Both the position numbers and the translations under genes were made by a program. The notes under the pieces are model-generated. The model saw only the letters and a list, made by a program, of their open reading frames with translations, ran no database searches and was not told where the DNA came from. Positions 8,234 to 16,602 of a DNA stretch of 39,539 nt are shown here, one piece after another. Each line of letters begins with the position of its first letter. Within the stretch, counting starts at the first letter, position 1. This DNA comes from Lachnospiraceae bacterium (GTDB lineage: Bacteria; Bacillota; Clostridia; Lachnospirales; Lachnospiraceae), in assembly GCA_024403335.1 (NCBI GenBank), contig JAKSSA010000016.1, positions 1-39,539 of the forward strand, read 5' to 3'.

Positions 8234-9391
8234 TTCAAGATTTTTTCTGATGAGTTCACTTCTTTGCTTTACGCAATCAACACTTCTTAACGGATCTTTT
8301 GGTGTATTAAATACATAGTCCGTAAGTTTTTCAATAGTGGTTGTGGCAACATGAAGTCTTGTATCAGAAGATGCATAGTAAATAAATACCTCCTTTTTTT
8401 CATTTACGATTGCACCGTTTGTAAAAGTAACATTGCTTACATCTCCGACTCTTTCTTCACCTCTTGGCCCGATAAGCAAGCCTGATGGTTCAGCAATCAC
8501 TCTTGAAGGATCATCAAGTGCTGTTGCAAATGCGTAAATAACATATCTTAAGCCTGCTGCAGTATTTCTAACACCATGTGCAATATGAATCCAGCCTCTG
8601 TCGGTCTTTATAGGTGTAGCACCTGCACCGTTTTTGGATTCGGTAATTGTATGATAGCGTCTGATACTTGTCATCTTTTCTTCATCAATGACTGCATGTG
8701 TAATATCATCGCATAAACCAAAGCCGATACCACCGCCTGAACCGGTTTCAATGAAATCATCCATGGGTCTTGTATAAAAAGCATATTTTCCGTTAACGAA
8801 TTCAGGATGTAAAACAACATTTCTCTGCTGTGGAGAACGCAAAGTAACAAGATTAGGAAGTCTCTCCCAGGTCTTTAAATCCTTTGTTCTTACAATACCT
8901 GCTGCCGCAACTGCAGCCGACAAATCATTAACTGTTGTGTCCTTGCTTTCTGAACAGAAAACACCATAGATATAACCGTCTTCATGCTTTGTAAGTCGCA
9001 TATCATATACATTGGTTTCTTCAGGGCAGATATCCTCAAGCAAAATGGGATAATCCAAGAAACGGAAATTGTCTATACCATTATCCGAAACAGCAATTCC
9101 GAAAAAGCTCTTTCTGTCATTTCCTTCTATTCTCGGAACTAAGTAATACTTACCGTCAAGATAGATTGCACCTGAATTCATAACTGCATTGATTCCAAGT
9201 CTTTCCTGAAAGAACGGATTGGTTTTTTCATCCAAATCATACTTCCAAAATACAGGAACATGATCTCGCGTTAAAACCGGATTAACATATCTGTCAAATA
9301 TTCCGTTATAAAAATCGCTTTTTACATTCTTCTTTGTAAGCAGTTCTTCCTGCTTTGAAAGAAGTTCATAATACTTACTGTGCATACTCAT
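8219..9391 (-). CDS. 4-O-beta-D-mannosyl-D-glucose phosphorylase (GH130_1)
   Basis: Inverting phosphorylase that splits beta-1,4-mannosylglucose with phosphate into mannose 1-phosphate and glucose; cytoplasmic step of beta-mannan use. Length (390 aa) and whole-length motifs agree with the characterised Bacteroides/Ruminococcus enzymes: [15 protein letters not shown], the proton-donor Asp in [13 protein letters not shown] (D130), [35 protein letters not shown] and [17 protein letters not shown]. No signal peptide. The ATG at 9391 has GGAG 7 nt upstream; the ATG at 9385 is also possible. It is the last gene of the histidine kinase-transporter-phosphorylase operon. Partner enzymes of the pathway, such as mannobiose 2-epimerase, are not in the window. 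Confidence 0.92.
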   Translation of the reverse strand: MSMHSKYYELLSKQEELLTKKNVKSDFYNGIFDRYVNPVLTRDHVPVFWKYDLDEKTNPFFQERLGINAVMNSGAIYLDGKYYLVPRIEGNDRKSFFGIAVSDNGIDNFRFLDYPILLEDICPEETNVYDMRLTKHEDGYIYGVFCSESKDTTVNDLSAAVAAAGIVRTKDLKTWERLPNLVTLRSPQQRNVVLHPEFVNGKYAFYTRPMDDFIETGSGGGIGFGLCDDITHAVIDEEKMTSIRRYHTITESKNGAGATPIKTDRGWIHIAHGVRNTAAGLRYVIYAFATALDDPSRVIAEPSGLLIGPRGEERVGDVSNVTFTNGAIVNEKKEVFIYYASSDTRLHVATTTIEKLTDYVFNTPKDPLRSVDCVKQRSELIRKNLEILNK

Positions 9392-9518
9392 TCTCCTACT
9401 CCGTAAATTCTCTCCTACTTGCTATGTTTGCCGGCATATTTACTGCTGTATTTGCCGTATATTCACTGTTTTATTCTCTTACCCGGCTTCTCTTTTTTAT
9501 TTTCCTTAAAGTTTTTCT

Positions 9519-10997
9519 TTACTTGTTTTTTCTCTGTTCAAGTTCTTCGCAGATTTCTTTATATCTCTTTTCATCAAGAGAACACTTCTTCTGGTAAATT
9601 CTGTTGGCTGCATACATTAAAGCAAATGAAGCAACAGTCATAATTACAAGAAGAATAATACTCTTTGAAGGATCGATATTGGCAATAACTTCAGCAATTT
9701 TTGCATTCTTTTCTGCATCTGTTATGCTTCCTGAATTACATGCGGTTTCAATATCAGAAATCTTATTGGTTTCATTAAGAATACCTGAAATAATGAAAAT
9801 TAAATTAGTTCCAAGAACGATGATTGCTGAAGCCATCTTTGTAATAAAAGGTCTTAATGATGTAATAATAGCTTCATCTCTGCTTCCTGATACAAGTTCA
9901 TTATATTCAACAGTATTGGTAATTGAGATCATAAGAATAAGATAGAAAGTGAACTGACCGATGTTTGCTGCCATGTAGCCAAGTACAAATACTGCAAACT
10001 TAATCATGCCATCACCCGGTACAAGTCCGATAAGCAGCATGCATGCATAACCGCAGGCTGATACCAAAGTCATTATCTTCATCAAAGGCTTTCTGTCAAT
10101 CTTTCTTGCAATGATAGGATAAACCACCATCATAACAGCCGTTGCTGACATACCGATGGTAGTAAAAAGTCCCCATAATCCGCCGGCATAGCCAAAGGTA
10201 AAGTAAACATAGTTAGCACCAAGACCACCTGTAATAATACCGTTGCCAACCTGTTGGAGAATAAATACTATTGCGACCGCTCTCACTTCTTCGTTTCCGA
10301 ACATTACGCTTACTATCTTCTTAATGCTTATCGGTGCTGCAGGAGTATTGTCGCTTATTTTTTCTTCCTTAACGCCAAACAGTGTAAAGCACATAAAAAT
10401 TGGTGTAAGTAGTGCAATAATCAATGCCATAACACCATATGCGGTTTTTGCGTTACCGCCGATTGCAAGTGAACCGGTTGTAAATGTAGGAATCAATACA
10501 GATGCCAAAGTTCCGCCAATACCTGCAAATAATGTAGCTCTTGAAGTAAACTGATTACGAGAATCTGCATCATGTGCAAGTGAGGGAATCATTCCCCAAT
10601 ATGAAATATCACTCATTGTATAGGTGATACTGTAACAAAAATACATAAATGCAAAGAAAACAACAAATGCATTTCCTTCAAGATCGTTGTTAAAGGTAAA
10701 AAACACTACCAAACCTGATGTTATAACACCTGCTAAAAGCCATGGTTTGAACTTACCCCATCTGCTTCTGGTGTGCTCAATCAAATTACCCATAAGCGGA
10801 TCATTCAGCGCATCAAATACTCTGGCCGCAATCATAATTGCCGTAATGGCGGCTAACTGTCCTGCGGTAAGATGCTTTGTAAACAAAATATAAAGCATCG
10901 TAAAATTCGTGTACAGCTGATAAATCATGTCACGCCCAACAGTGCCCGCTGAAAAGCACCATAAGTTTTTGTTCTTGGTTTTTAAATTTTCTTCCAT
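9519..10997 (-). CDS. GPH-family sugar:cation symporter (MFS)
   Basis: About 492 aa with roughly 12 membrane segments. The N-terminal block WCFSAGTVGRDMIYQLYT and the DALNDPLMGN motif with SRWGKFKPWLL mark the glycoside-pentoside-hexuronide symporter family, which imports oligosaccharides with H+ or Na+. Because the next gene is mannosylglucose phosphorylase, manno-disaccharides are the likely cargo (inference). The start is uncertain: MEENLKTKN at 10997 fits the family, but an ATG at 11006 follows a GAGGGGG tract, and the GTG at 11024 has no site. A Lys/Glu-rich tail ends the protein. It lies 31 nt after the kinase gene; a 127-nt gap without a gene separates it from GH130. Confidence 0.9.
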   Translation of the reverse strand: MEENLKTKNKNLWCFSAGTVGRDMIYQLYTNFTMLYILFTKHLTAGQLAAITAIMIAARVFDALNDPLMGNLIEHTRSRWGKFKPWLLAGVITSGLVVFFTFNNDLEGNAFVVFFAFMYFCYSITYTMSDISYWGMIPSLAHDADSRNQFTSRATLFAGIGGTLASVLIPTFTTGSLAIGGNAKTAYGVMALIIALLTPIFMCFTLFGVKEEKISDNTPAAPISIKKIVSVMFGNEEVRAVAIVFILQQVGNGIITGGLGANYVYFTFGYAGGLWGLFTTIGMSATAVMMVVYPIIARKIDRKPLMKIMTLVSACGYACMLLIGLVPGDGMIKFAVFVLGYMAANIGQFTFYLILMISITNTVEYNELVSGSRDEAIITSLRPFITKMASAIIVLGTNLIFIISGILNETNKISDIETACNSGSITDAEKNAKIAEVIANIDPSKSIILLVIMTVASFALMYAANRIYQKKCSLDEKRYKEICEELEQRKNK

Positions 10998-11028
10998 AAA
11001 CCTCATTTCCCCCTCATATATCACACAT

Positions 11029-12543
11029 TTATATATCCGACAGTTTTTCCTTCATCTCATCGAAAAATTCTTTAGCTGCCGCATATTCCTCTTTTCTTAC
11101 AGACAATGAAATCTTAAATGCAAGTCTCTTTTCATCTGTCCTGTCTTCAGGAAGCTTTTTCTTAATCTGAGTTGCAAAATTGTCTGCCTTCTCCCCATTC
11201 TCCAAATCAATGGTAATACCAAGCTTGTCAATCAAATCCTTAATTTCCTTTATATTTTCAGCCTCTTCATTCTGCTCGATCTCATCAAAATTTGCGGGTG
11301 TAAAGCTGAAATTCATCGCACCAATATCAAGAGTCTGAGTCATACTGTCAGAATTCTCAGCATTCATCTCGTTTTTAAAACGATTGTTGTAATAATCTTT
11401 AAATACAAAGCTGCCTGTAGGGTACTGATTATTGTCAGCTTCGATTTCTTCGCCTTTAACCATACCAAGCTGAACGGAAAATGAGAAAGCACTGCCTTCA
11501 CCCTTCTTAGAATCAACCTTGATTGAACCGTCCATAAGCTGAACTAAGTTTTTGGAAATCGTAAGACCAAGTCCGGTACCGCCAAAACGCCTTGTAATCG
11601 AGCCATCCACCTGAGTAAAACTCTTAAAAAGTTTCTTCTTATCTTCTTCTGATATACCAATACCGGTGTCAGAAATGACAAAGAATAATTCCACTCTTTC
11701 CAAGTTACTGTTGGTAACCACCACCTCAAATGATATGTGTCCAACAGAGGTAAACTTCGTCGCATTGGACATAAGATTGTTAATAATCTGTCCGAGTCTG
11801 ACCTCATCACCAATGACACGACTAGGGATATTATCAGCAACATTTACCCTAAGCTGTAATCCCTTTTCACGAATTTTTATTGCATTAAATTCCAAAGTTT
11901 CATAAATGAACTTTTTAAAATCAAATTCACGTTTTTCCAAAGTCATCTTTCCTGCTTCCATCTTTGAAAAATCCAACAGGTCATTAATAATCTTGGACAT
12001 GTTATCACAGCACCGCTTAATAACATTTATGGAATCAAGCTGATAAGGTGTCAAAGCTGTATCAAGCAGATTAACCGCCATACCTCTTATTCCGTTTACA
12101 GGTGTTCTGAGCTCATGTGTTACATTTGCAACAAATTCATTTCTTGCCACAACCGTTTCCTCAATTTCGGCCATAGCCTGCTTCGCAGTGTTCAAGGCCT
12201 GATTACGCTCTGTTATGTCATAGAAAGTAATAAGCCCGTATAATGAATCATTATTAAGAATTGTAACCTTATATTTAACCCAAAAACAAGTAGATTTCTT
12301 CTGGTAAATGCAGGTTTCATCTGCTGAAAGCTCATCCGTACCAAATACCAATTCATCCTTCGATAAAGTAACAATTCTTGGGAATATGTCCATCAAAGTT
12401 ACTTCCGTCAGTTCCTCGCCATAGCCTGAAAAGTCCTTAGCTGTTTTGTTTGCAAGGATTATGCGTCCTTTCTCATCAAAACATACTAATCCTTCCATCA
12501 GATAGTCCGTTAAATAAAAGTAATCGGTGGTAAATGATTTCAT
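11029..12543 (-). CDS. Soluble PAS-domain sensor histidine kinase
   Basis: 504 aa with no membrane segment. A PAS-like sensor (about 1-115, ending ITFYDITERNQ) is followed by a HisKA helix with H143 in NVTHELRTPVNG, then HATPase_c: N box QIINNLMSNATKF, G1 DTGIGI, F box with RRFGGTGLGL. After the catalytic core (about residue 375) comes an about 130-residue acidic, helical extension that is neither a receiver nor a clear Hpt domain. The GGAGG site is 5 nt from the ATG. It heads the operon with transporter and GH130. The divergent REC-HD-GYP gene is its likely partner (inference from shared promoter region). The ligand is unknown. Confidence 0.92.
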   Translation of the reverse strand: MKSFTTDYFYLTDYLMEGLVCFDEKGRIILANKTAKDFSGYGEELTEVTLMDIFPRIVTLSKDELVFGTDELSADETCIYQKKSTCFWVKYKVTILNNDSLYGLITFYDITERNQALNTAKQAMAEIEETVVARNEFVANVTHELRTPVNGIRGMAVNLLDTALTPYQLDSINVIKRCCDNMSKIINDLLDFSKMEAGKMTLEKREFDFKKFIYETLEFNAIKIREKGLQLRVNVADNIPSRVIGDEVRLGQIINNLMSNATKFTSVGHISFEVVVTNSNLERVELFFVISDTGIGISEEDKKKLFKSFTQVDGSITRRFGGTGLGLTISKNLVQLMDGSIKVDSKKGEGSAFSFSVQLGMVKGEEIEADNNQYPTGSFVFKDYYNNRFKNEMNAENSDSMTQTLDIGAMNFSFTPANFDEIEQNEEAENIKEIKDLIDKLGITIDLENGEKADNFATQIKKKLPEDRTDEKRLAFKISLSVRKEEYAAAKEFFDEMKEKLSDI

Positions 12544-12581
12544 AATCGCCTCCTAAAAAATGCCAACTACATACTATCAGA

Positions 12582-12603
12582 AAAAGGGCAATTGCGCCCT
12601 TTT
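12582..12603 (-). terminator. Terminator-like hairpin in the kinase leader
   Basis: Stem AAAAGGGC (12582-12589) with GCCCTTTT (12596-12603), 6-nt loop; on the minus strand it ends in five T residues. It sits between the predicted kinase promoter and the kinase ATG, so it could attenuate the operon. Confidence 0.55.
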
Positions 12604-12657
12604 CCGCTTTTAATAGCCAAAATCACACACTGAGGCATAAATTAAAAGTCTTAAATA

Positions 12658-12685
12658 ATTATATCATATTTACCGCAAAAATCAA
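12658..12685 (-). promoter_or_regulatory. Promoter of the kinase-GPH-GH130 operon
   Basis: Minus strand: -35 TTGATT, 16-bp spacer, -10 TATAAT; start near 12651, leaving an about 108-nt leader that contains the terminator-like hairpin. Confidence 0.6.
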
Positions 12686-12704
12686 TAAAAAAACTATGGT
12701 ATGG

Positions 12705-12733
12705 TCGACAAGTAGGGAAATGAATGATATAAT
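12705..12733 (+). promoter_or_regulatory. Promoter of the REC-HD-GYP gene
   Basis: -35 TCGACA, 17-bp spacer, TGA-extended -10 TATAAT; start near 12740, giving an unusually long, about 197-nt leader filled with repeats. It is only about 20 bp from the divergent kinase promoter. Confidence 0.78.
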
Positions 12734-12750
12734 CTAAAAGTCCTATATAC

Positions 12751-12912
12751 AACTTAAAAGAGATTAAAAGATCGTAATAAGCGATTGAAAGTTCTTAATA
12801 AGGAATTAAAAGACTTTATTAATAGATTAACAGTTCTTACATAAGAACTTAAAAAGCCTTATTAAGTAGTTAAGAGTTCTTGCATCAGAACTTAAAAAGA
12901 ATACTGAATTAA
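12751..12912 (+). repeat. Imperfect about 21-bp repeats in the leader of the HD-GYP gene
   Basis: About seven degenerate units combine aacttaaaag or gattaaaag with gttcttaataag. Two form small hairpins: AGTTCTT/AAGAACT (12832-12849) and AGTTCT/AGAACT (12875-12892). The array ends about 25 nt before the start codon. No gene lies in 12544-12936. Confidence 0.65.
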
Positions 12913-12936
12913 GAAGATACATTTTTAGGAGGAACA

Positions 12937-14013
12937 ATGGGTGACTTAATCAAAAAAGCAAACATACTGATAGTTGATGATGTTAGTGCTAACTTGACCA
13001 TCTTGGCAGAGATGGTAAGAGAATTAGGCTATGTTCCAAGACCTGTAAGCAGTGTAAAGCAGGCGCAGTCTGCCATTGAACAGATTTTACCTTCACTTAT
13101 TCTGCTTGATATTACAATGCCTGAAATGACCGGCTTTGAATTCTGCGAAATTCTTAAAGCCAATGCCAAGACACGCGATATCCCGGTCATATTCATTTCA
13201 GCCTTAACAAGTAAGGAAGATAAAATAAAAGGCTTTGAGCTTGGTGCCGTTGATTACATTGAAAGACCTTTTGAAAAGGCTGAAGTTTCAATGCGTATAA
13301 ATACACACCTTAAAAACTTCCGCTTCCAGCAGGAACTTGAAAATTATAACCAACGACTTCACAAACTCATTTCTGAGCAAATGAATAAAATATTGCTTGA
13401 GCAAAAGCATATTATTAAAGCACTCGCCATTCTTTCAGAAATCAAGGACGATAATACCCGGAATCATCTCGACAACATAAGCAGTAACTGCAAATTGATT
13501 GCCACCTGCCTTCAGCTAAGTCCTAAATTTGAAAAAGAAGTTACAAATGAGTTTGTTGAAAACATAGAGATTGCCGCAACACTTCATGACATCGGTAAAT
13601 TGACGGTTCCCGATTATATTCTTTTAAAACCGGGAGTACTTGAAACCAAGGAAATGGAAGAAGTTAAAAAGCACTCAAGAAAAGGTTATGAAGTCCTTAA
13701 ATCCATCGCCAAAAGTATCGGTGGAAACGCAATCATAGACATGGGGGCAACCATTTCACTCTCCCACCACGAGCGTTGGGACGGCAAAGGATACCCTGAT
13801 AATCTCAAAGGCGAGGAAATTCCGCTTTGTGCAAGAATCATGGCTATTGCAGATGCATATGACACATTAACCGGTTCCCGTTGTTACAGAGAATCTTTCA
13901 CACATGAACAAACAATGCAGATTATACAAAAAGAAAGCGGAAGGGCTTTCGATCCCGACATAGTCGACATAGTTGTCAAAGTACAAAAACAGCTTAAAGG
14001 CGACCAAAGATAA
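12937..14013 (+). CDS. Response regulator with HD-GYP domain (putative c-di-GMP phosphodiesterase)
   Basis: 358 aa. The REC domain (about 7-125) has the acidic pocket (IVDD), phospho-acceptor D58 in LLDITMPEM, and Arg in place of the usual conserved Lys (DYIERPF, R110). An about 40-residue coiled-coil linker leads to HD-GYP: LHDIGKLTVPD (H217, D218), KKHSRKGYEVL (H246), HHERWDGKGYPDNLKG (H277, H278, GYP 285-287), and ADAYDTLTGSR. All metal and GYP residues are intact, so hydrolysis of cyclic di-GMP is expected. The GGAGG site is 5 nt from the ATG. It is divergent from the soluble histidine kinase, its probable phosphodonor. The opposing diguanylate cyclase is encoded 2.6 kb away. Confidence 0.93.
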   Translation: MGDLIKKANILIVDDVSANLTILAEMVRELGYVPRPVSSVKQAQSAIEQILPSLILLDITMPEMTGFEFCEILKANAKTRDIPVIFISALTSKEDKIKGFELGAVDYIERPFEKAEVSMRINTHLKNFRFQQELENYNQRLHKLISEQMNKILLEQKHIIKALAILSEIKDDNTRNHLDNISSNCKLIATCLQLSPKFEKEVTNEFVENIEIAATLHDIGKLTVPDYILLKPGVLETKEMEEVKKHSRKGYEVLKSIAKSIGGNAIIDMGATISLSHHERWDGKGYPDNLKGEEIPLCARIMAIADAYDTLTGSRCYRESFTHEQTMQIIQKESGRAFDPDIVDIVVKVQKQLKGDQR

Positions 14014-14090
14014 AGTAACAATCAAGTATCCTAAGGTCAAACAAAATTAAATTACCAATATTAATTCAAATACAAAATTATTGAAAAAAT

Positions 14091-14194
14091 AAAGTCCCGG
14101 TTCACACCATTGGGAGTAACAATCATTGTTTATTAATCAGTATGAACTATTAATAATCAGTGTTGTTAATCCACAAAGTGTGAATCGGGACTTT
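14091..14194. terminator. Long-loop inverted repeat between HD-GYP and CHAP genes
   Basis: 17-bp arms AAAGTCCCGGTTCACAC (14091-14107) and GTGTGAATCGGGACTTT (14178-14194) with one mismatch (a G-U pair in one transcript) enclose a 70-nt loop that itself has inverted ATTAAT and TAACA motifs. T runs follow both arms on the appropriate strands, so it may terminate both converging genes. Confidence 0.65.
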
Positions 14195-14301
14195 TTTAAT
14201 TGTTATCGCCTGTGAATCAGGGCCTTTTATTTGTTATTACCTGTGGATCAGGACTTTTTAATTGCTATCACCTGTGAACTGGGACTTTTATTTGTTAGTA
14301 T
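14178..14301. repeat. Four 31-bp tandem copies of the terminator right arm
   Basis: Units at 14178, 14209, 14240 and 14271, of the type cctgtgaatcgggactttt plus atttgttatca. The last runs into the end of the CHAP gene and includes its stop codon. Any of the four arms could pair with the single left arm at 14091-14107. Confidence 0.85.
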
Positions 14302-16556
14302 CTTGGATGTATGAAACCTGCAATATACCATCCGTCTGTTGCAGATGACGAAGACTGTTCAACAACCGTAGCCTTTTCATAGTAACGGGTTTTCTGACCA
14401 ACGCAGTCACCCGTTCTAATCAGGTTAAAGGTATCAGATGTATTACCCTCAATTGTCGTACAAGTCTTCTTATTAGTATCAACATCAACAACGATACCAA
14501 TATGACAAACTTCACCCTTTGTATTGTTCTTATAGAAGATCAAGTCACCCGGTGAAGGTACATAAGGCACATAATTCTGTCTTGTGGTTGTATACGAATC
14601 AAGTGAATGATAATCTGCGCCCCAGTAATCCGTCATATAAGTCTTCAAACCTCGTACCCAGGACAATGCAGTACCGAAGCCGGGCTTTCTGTAAGCACCG
14701 TCTGTTTCACTTATATTCGGTACAATTACATCAGGGACACCTGCATGATCTGCAACCCACATGATAAATACAGCACACCATTCAACTGAAGTTCTTGTTC
14801 TACCGTTCTCCTGAACATACTTATTTTCGCTGTCAGGTATAGCCATCGGAACCGTACCATAGGTCGTCATATATTCTTCAAGCTCTAACCTTGCCTGATG
14901 AACCATTCTCTGCGCATAATCAGTTTCGGTAATAATAGGCGGAACTTTAGTCGGAGTCGGTGTAGGCGTAGGTGCAGCAGTCGAAATATAGGATTCTTTT
15001 ATATAACCCGTATATCCGCTGTATGAAGTCTTAAGCCAACCTGTTTTACCACCATATGTTGCAACAAGTCTTGTATCTTTAGGAATTTTTACATAATAAC
15101 TGCTTCCTGATGTTGCCTGATAAAGAGTTGTTGACTGTTTTGTCCATACATAGTAGCTTCCCGTTACAGGTGTAGGAGTCGGTGTAACCTTCTTTGTAGG
15201 TATAGGTGTAGGTGTGTTTCTCTTAGGAGTAGGTGTAGGCGTTTTAGTTGCTGTTGCTCTCTTAGTAGGAGTAGGGGTATTGGTCGGTGTAATAATAGCC
15301 AAATACCTTGTAAAAGCATCACCAACTACCTTATCAAGAAGGATATCGATACCTTCACGATTATCAATCGCCTTTATAAGCTTAGCTGCATCAGTATCTG
15401 CAAAATCGTAATCATTCTCATGAGCTGTTTCTTCAAGCATAAGAATCAGATTTCTATATAGCTCAATCTGTGAATATGCCATCTCAATAGAATCCAGTGC
15501 TAATGCATAATCATCTTCCAACATACCTCTATCTGAAACATAACCATGGAACATTTCGAGTAATTCTTCAATGCCGTTCTCATATGCCCACAAGTCTTTT
15601 GCTACCTGAGCGAAAATACCAAGAGGCTGGGTGTCAGTTGCTTCCAAACCGCCATATGCATAGTAAATTCGTTCCGATTCTTCCTTCATACTTAAAAGAC
15701 CCGGATACCATTTTTCTACAGGAATTGCAACTGCTGCCTCTGCCGGCAAAGGTTTTGCTGTCGGAGTGTTAGTAGGAGTCGGTGTGTTTGTAGGTGTATT
15801 AGTCGAGGTCGGAGTAGCTGTCGGAGTATAAGTCGGACGTGGCGTACTCGTAGGTCTCGGAGTATTTGTCGGCTTCATTGTATTTGTAGGAGCCGTTGTA
15901 AATGTAGGAGTAGCTGTCAAAGTCGGCATCGGTGTCGGTGTTGCAAACATAGTCGGTGTCGGCTTGGGAGTTACCATCTGTCCCGGAGTAGGTATTGGTG
16001 TATCAAAAGCTGCCTGTGTCTTTGTAGGAACAGGAGTGCTGATAGCTGTTGGAACCGAAGTATTTGCTGCAGTCGGTACTGGCGTATCGGTTGCAGTTGG
16101 CACAGGTGTATTAGTCGATGTAGGAATCGGAGTATCAGTAGCTGTCGGCACCGGAGTATTTGTTGCAGCCGGTACAGGTGTATCCGTTACAGATGGTGCG
16201 GGAGTAATAGTTACAACCACTGTAGGGATATCTGTTAATGTAGGACCTTGAGTGATTTCAAGTTCCGGGCCTACTGTCACTGTTAATCCCGGCATGCCGC
16301 CATCGTTAGGAAGCGGAAAAGTTGTCTGTGCCAGGTTTTCCTGCATATTATTTTCACCACTGCTGCCTTGGTTACTTACTATCTGATTCTGATTTTTCTC
16401 TGCAGCTATTTGATCCGCAATCTTATCATTTTCCGATGCGTGAGACACCAAAACACAAAAGCCCGCCAATGATGTAATAATCAAATCAATGAAAAACTTT
16501 GCCCAAAACGATCGCTTAGGAGTTTTATTCTTTTTTTCTTCATTTCCCTTACTCAT
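14295..16556 (-). CDS. Membrane-anchored Pro/Thr-rich SH3-CHAP peptidoglycan hydrolase
   Basis: 753 aa. A short basic N terminus and one TM (about 17-39) are followed by a long wall-spanning tract of TPxPT-type repeats (about 105-268), a helical domain (about 270-425), a second Pro/Thr tract (425-465), an SH3-like domain (about 467-527: [35 protein letters not shown]), a third short tract, and a C-terminal CHAP-type cysteine peptidase/amidase. Catalytic candidates are C594 ([16 protein letters not shown]), H685 (CHIGIVVDV) and E703 (TIEGNTSD); [11 protein letters not shown] is also typical. It probably cleaves peptide or amide bonds in peptidoglycan outside the membrane. It lies 46 nt behind the GGDEF gene at the end of the ExbB/ExbD-like operon. 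The ribosome binding site is weak. Confidence 0.87.
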   Translation of the reverse strand: MSKGNEEKKNKTPKRSFWAKFFIDLIITSLAGFCVLVSHASENDKIADQIAAEKNQNQIVSNQGSSGENNMQENLAQTTFPLPNDGGMPGLTVTVGPELEITQGPTLTDIPTVVVTITPAPSVTDTPVPAATNTPVPTATDTPIPTSTNTPVPTATDTPVPTAANTSVPTAISTPVPTKTQAAFDTPIPTPGQMVTPKPTPTMFATPTPMPTLTATPTFTTAPTNTMKPTNTPRPTSTPRPTYTPTATPTSTNTPTNTPTPTNTPTAKPLPAEAAVAIPVEKWYPGLLSMKEESERIYYAYGGLEATDTQPLGIFAQVAKDLWAYENGIEELLEMFHGYVSDRGMLEDDYALALDSIEMAYSQIELYRNLILMLEETAHENDYDFADTDAAKLIKAIDNREGIDILLDKVVGDAFTRYLAIITPTNTPTPTKRATATKTPTPTPKRNTPTPIPTKKVTPTPTPVTGSYYVWTKQSTTLYQATSGSSYYVKIPKDTRLVATYGGKTGWLKTSYSGYTGYIKESYISTAAPTPTPTPTKVPPIITETDYAQRMVHQARLELEEYMTTYGTVPMAIPDSENKYVQENGRTRTSVEWCAVFIMWVADHAGVPDVIVPNISETDGAYRKPGFGTALSWVRGLKTYMTDYWGADYHSLDSYTTTRQNYVPYVPSPGDLIFYKNNTKGEVCHIGIVVDVDTNKKTCTTIEGNTSDTFNLIRTGDCVGQKTRYYEKATVVEQSSSSATDGWYIAGFIHPRY

Positions 16557-16602
16557 ACTTCAAAATCTTCTTACTTTTATAATCTATTTTTTTATTTCGC
16601 AC

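Noticed and set aside
8062-8259. 65-residue minus-strand ORF overlapping the GH130 end
   Set aside because: It is a second-frame reading of AT-rich repeats rich in Asn/Lys/Ile, with no ribosome binding site, and it crosses the operon terminator region.
14091-14194. Miniature inverted-repeat transposable element
   Set aside because: Ends are terminator-like with T tracts, no clear target duplication flanks it, and the right arm is serially repeated, which fits slippage better than transposition.
15964-16251. Plus-strand Val/Gly-repeat ORF
   Set aside because: A mirror of the Pro/Thr codon repeats of the CHAP hydrolase; no start signals.
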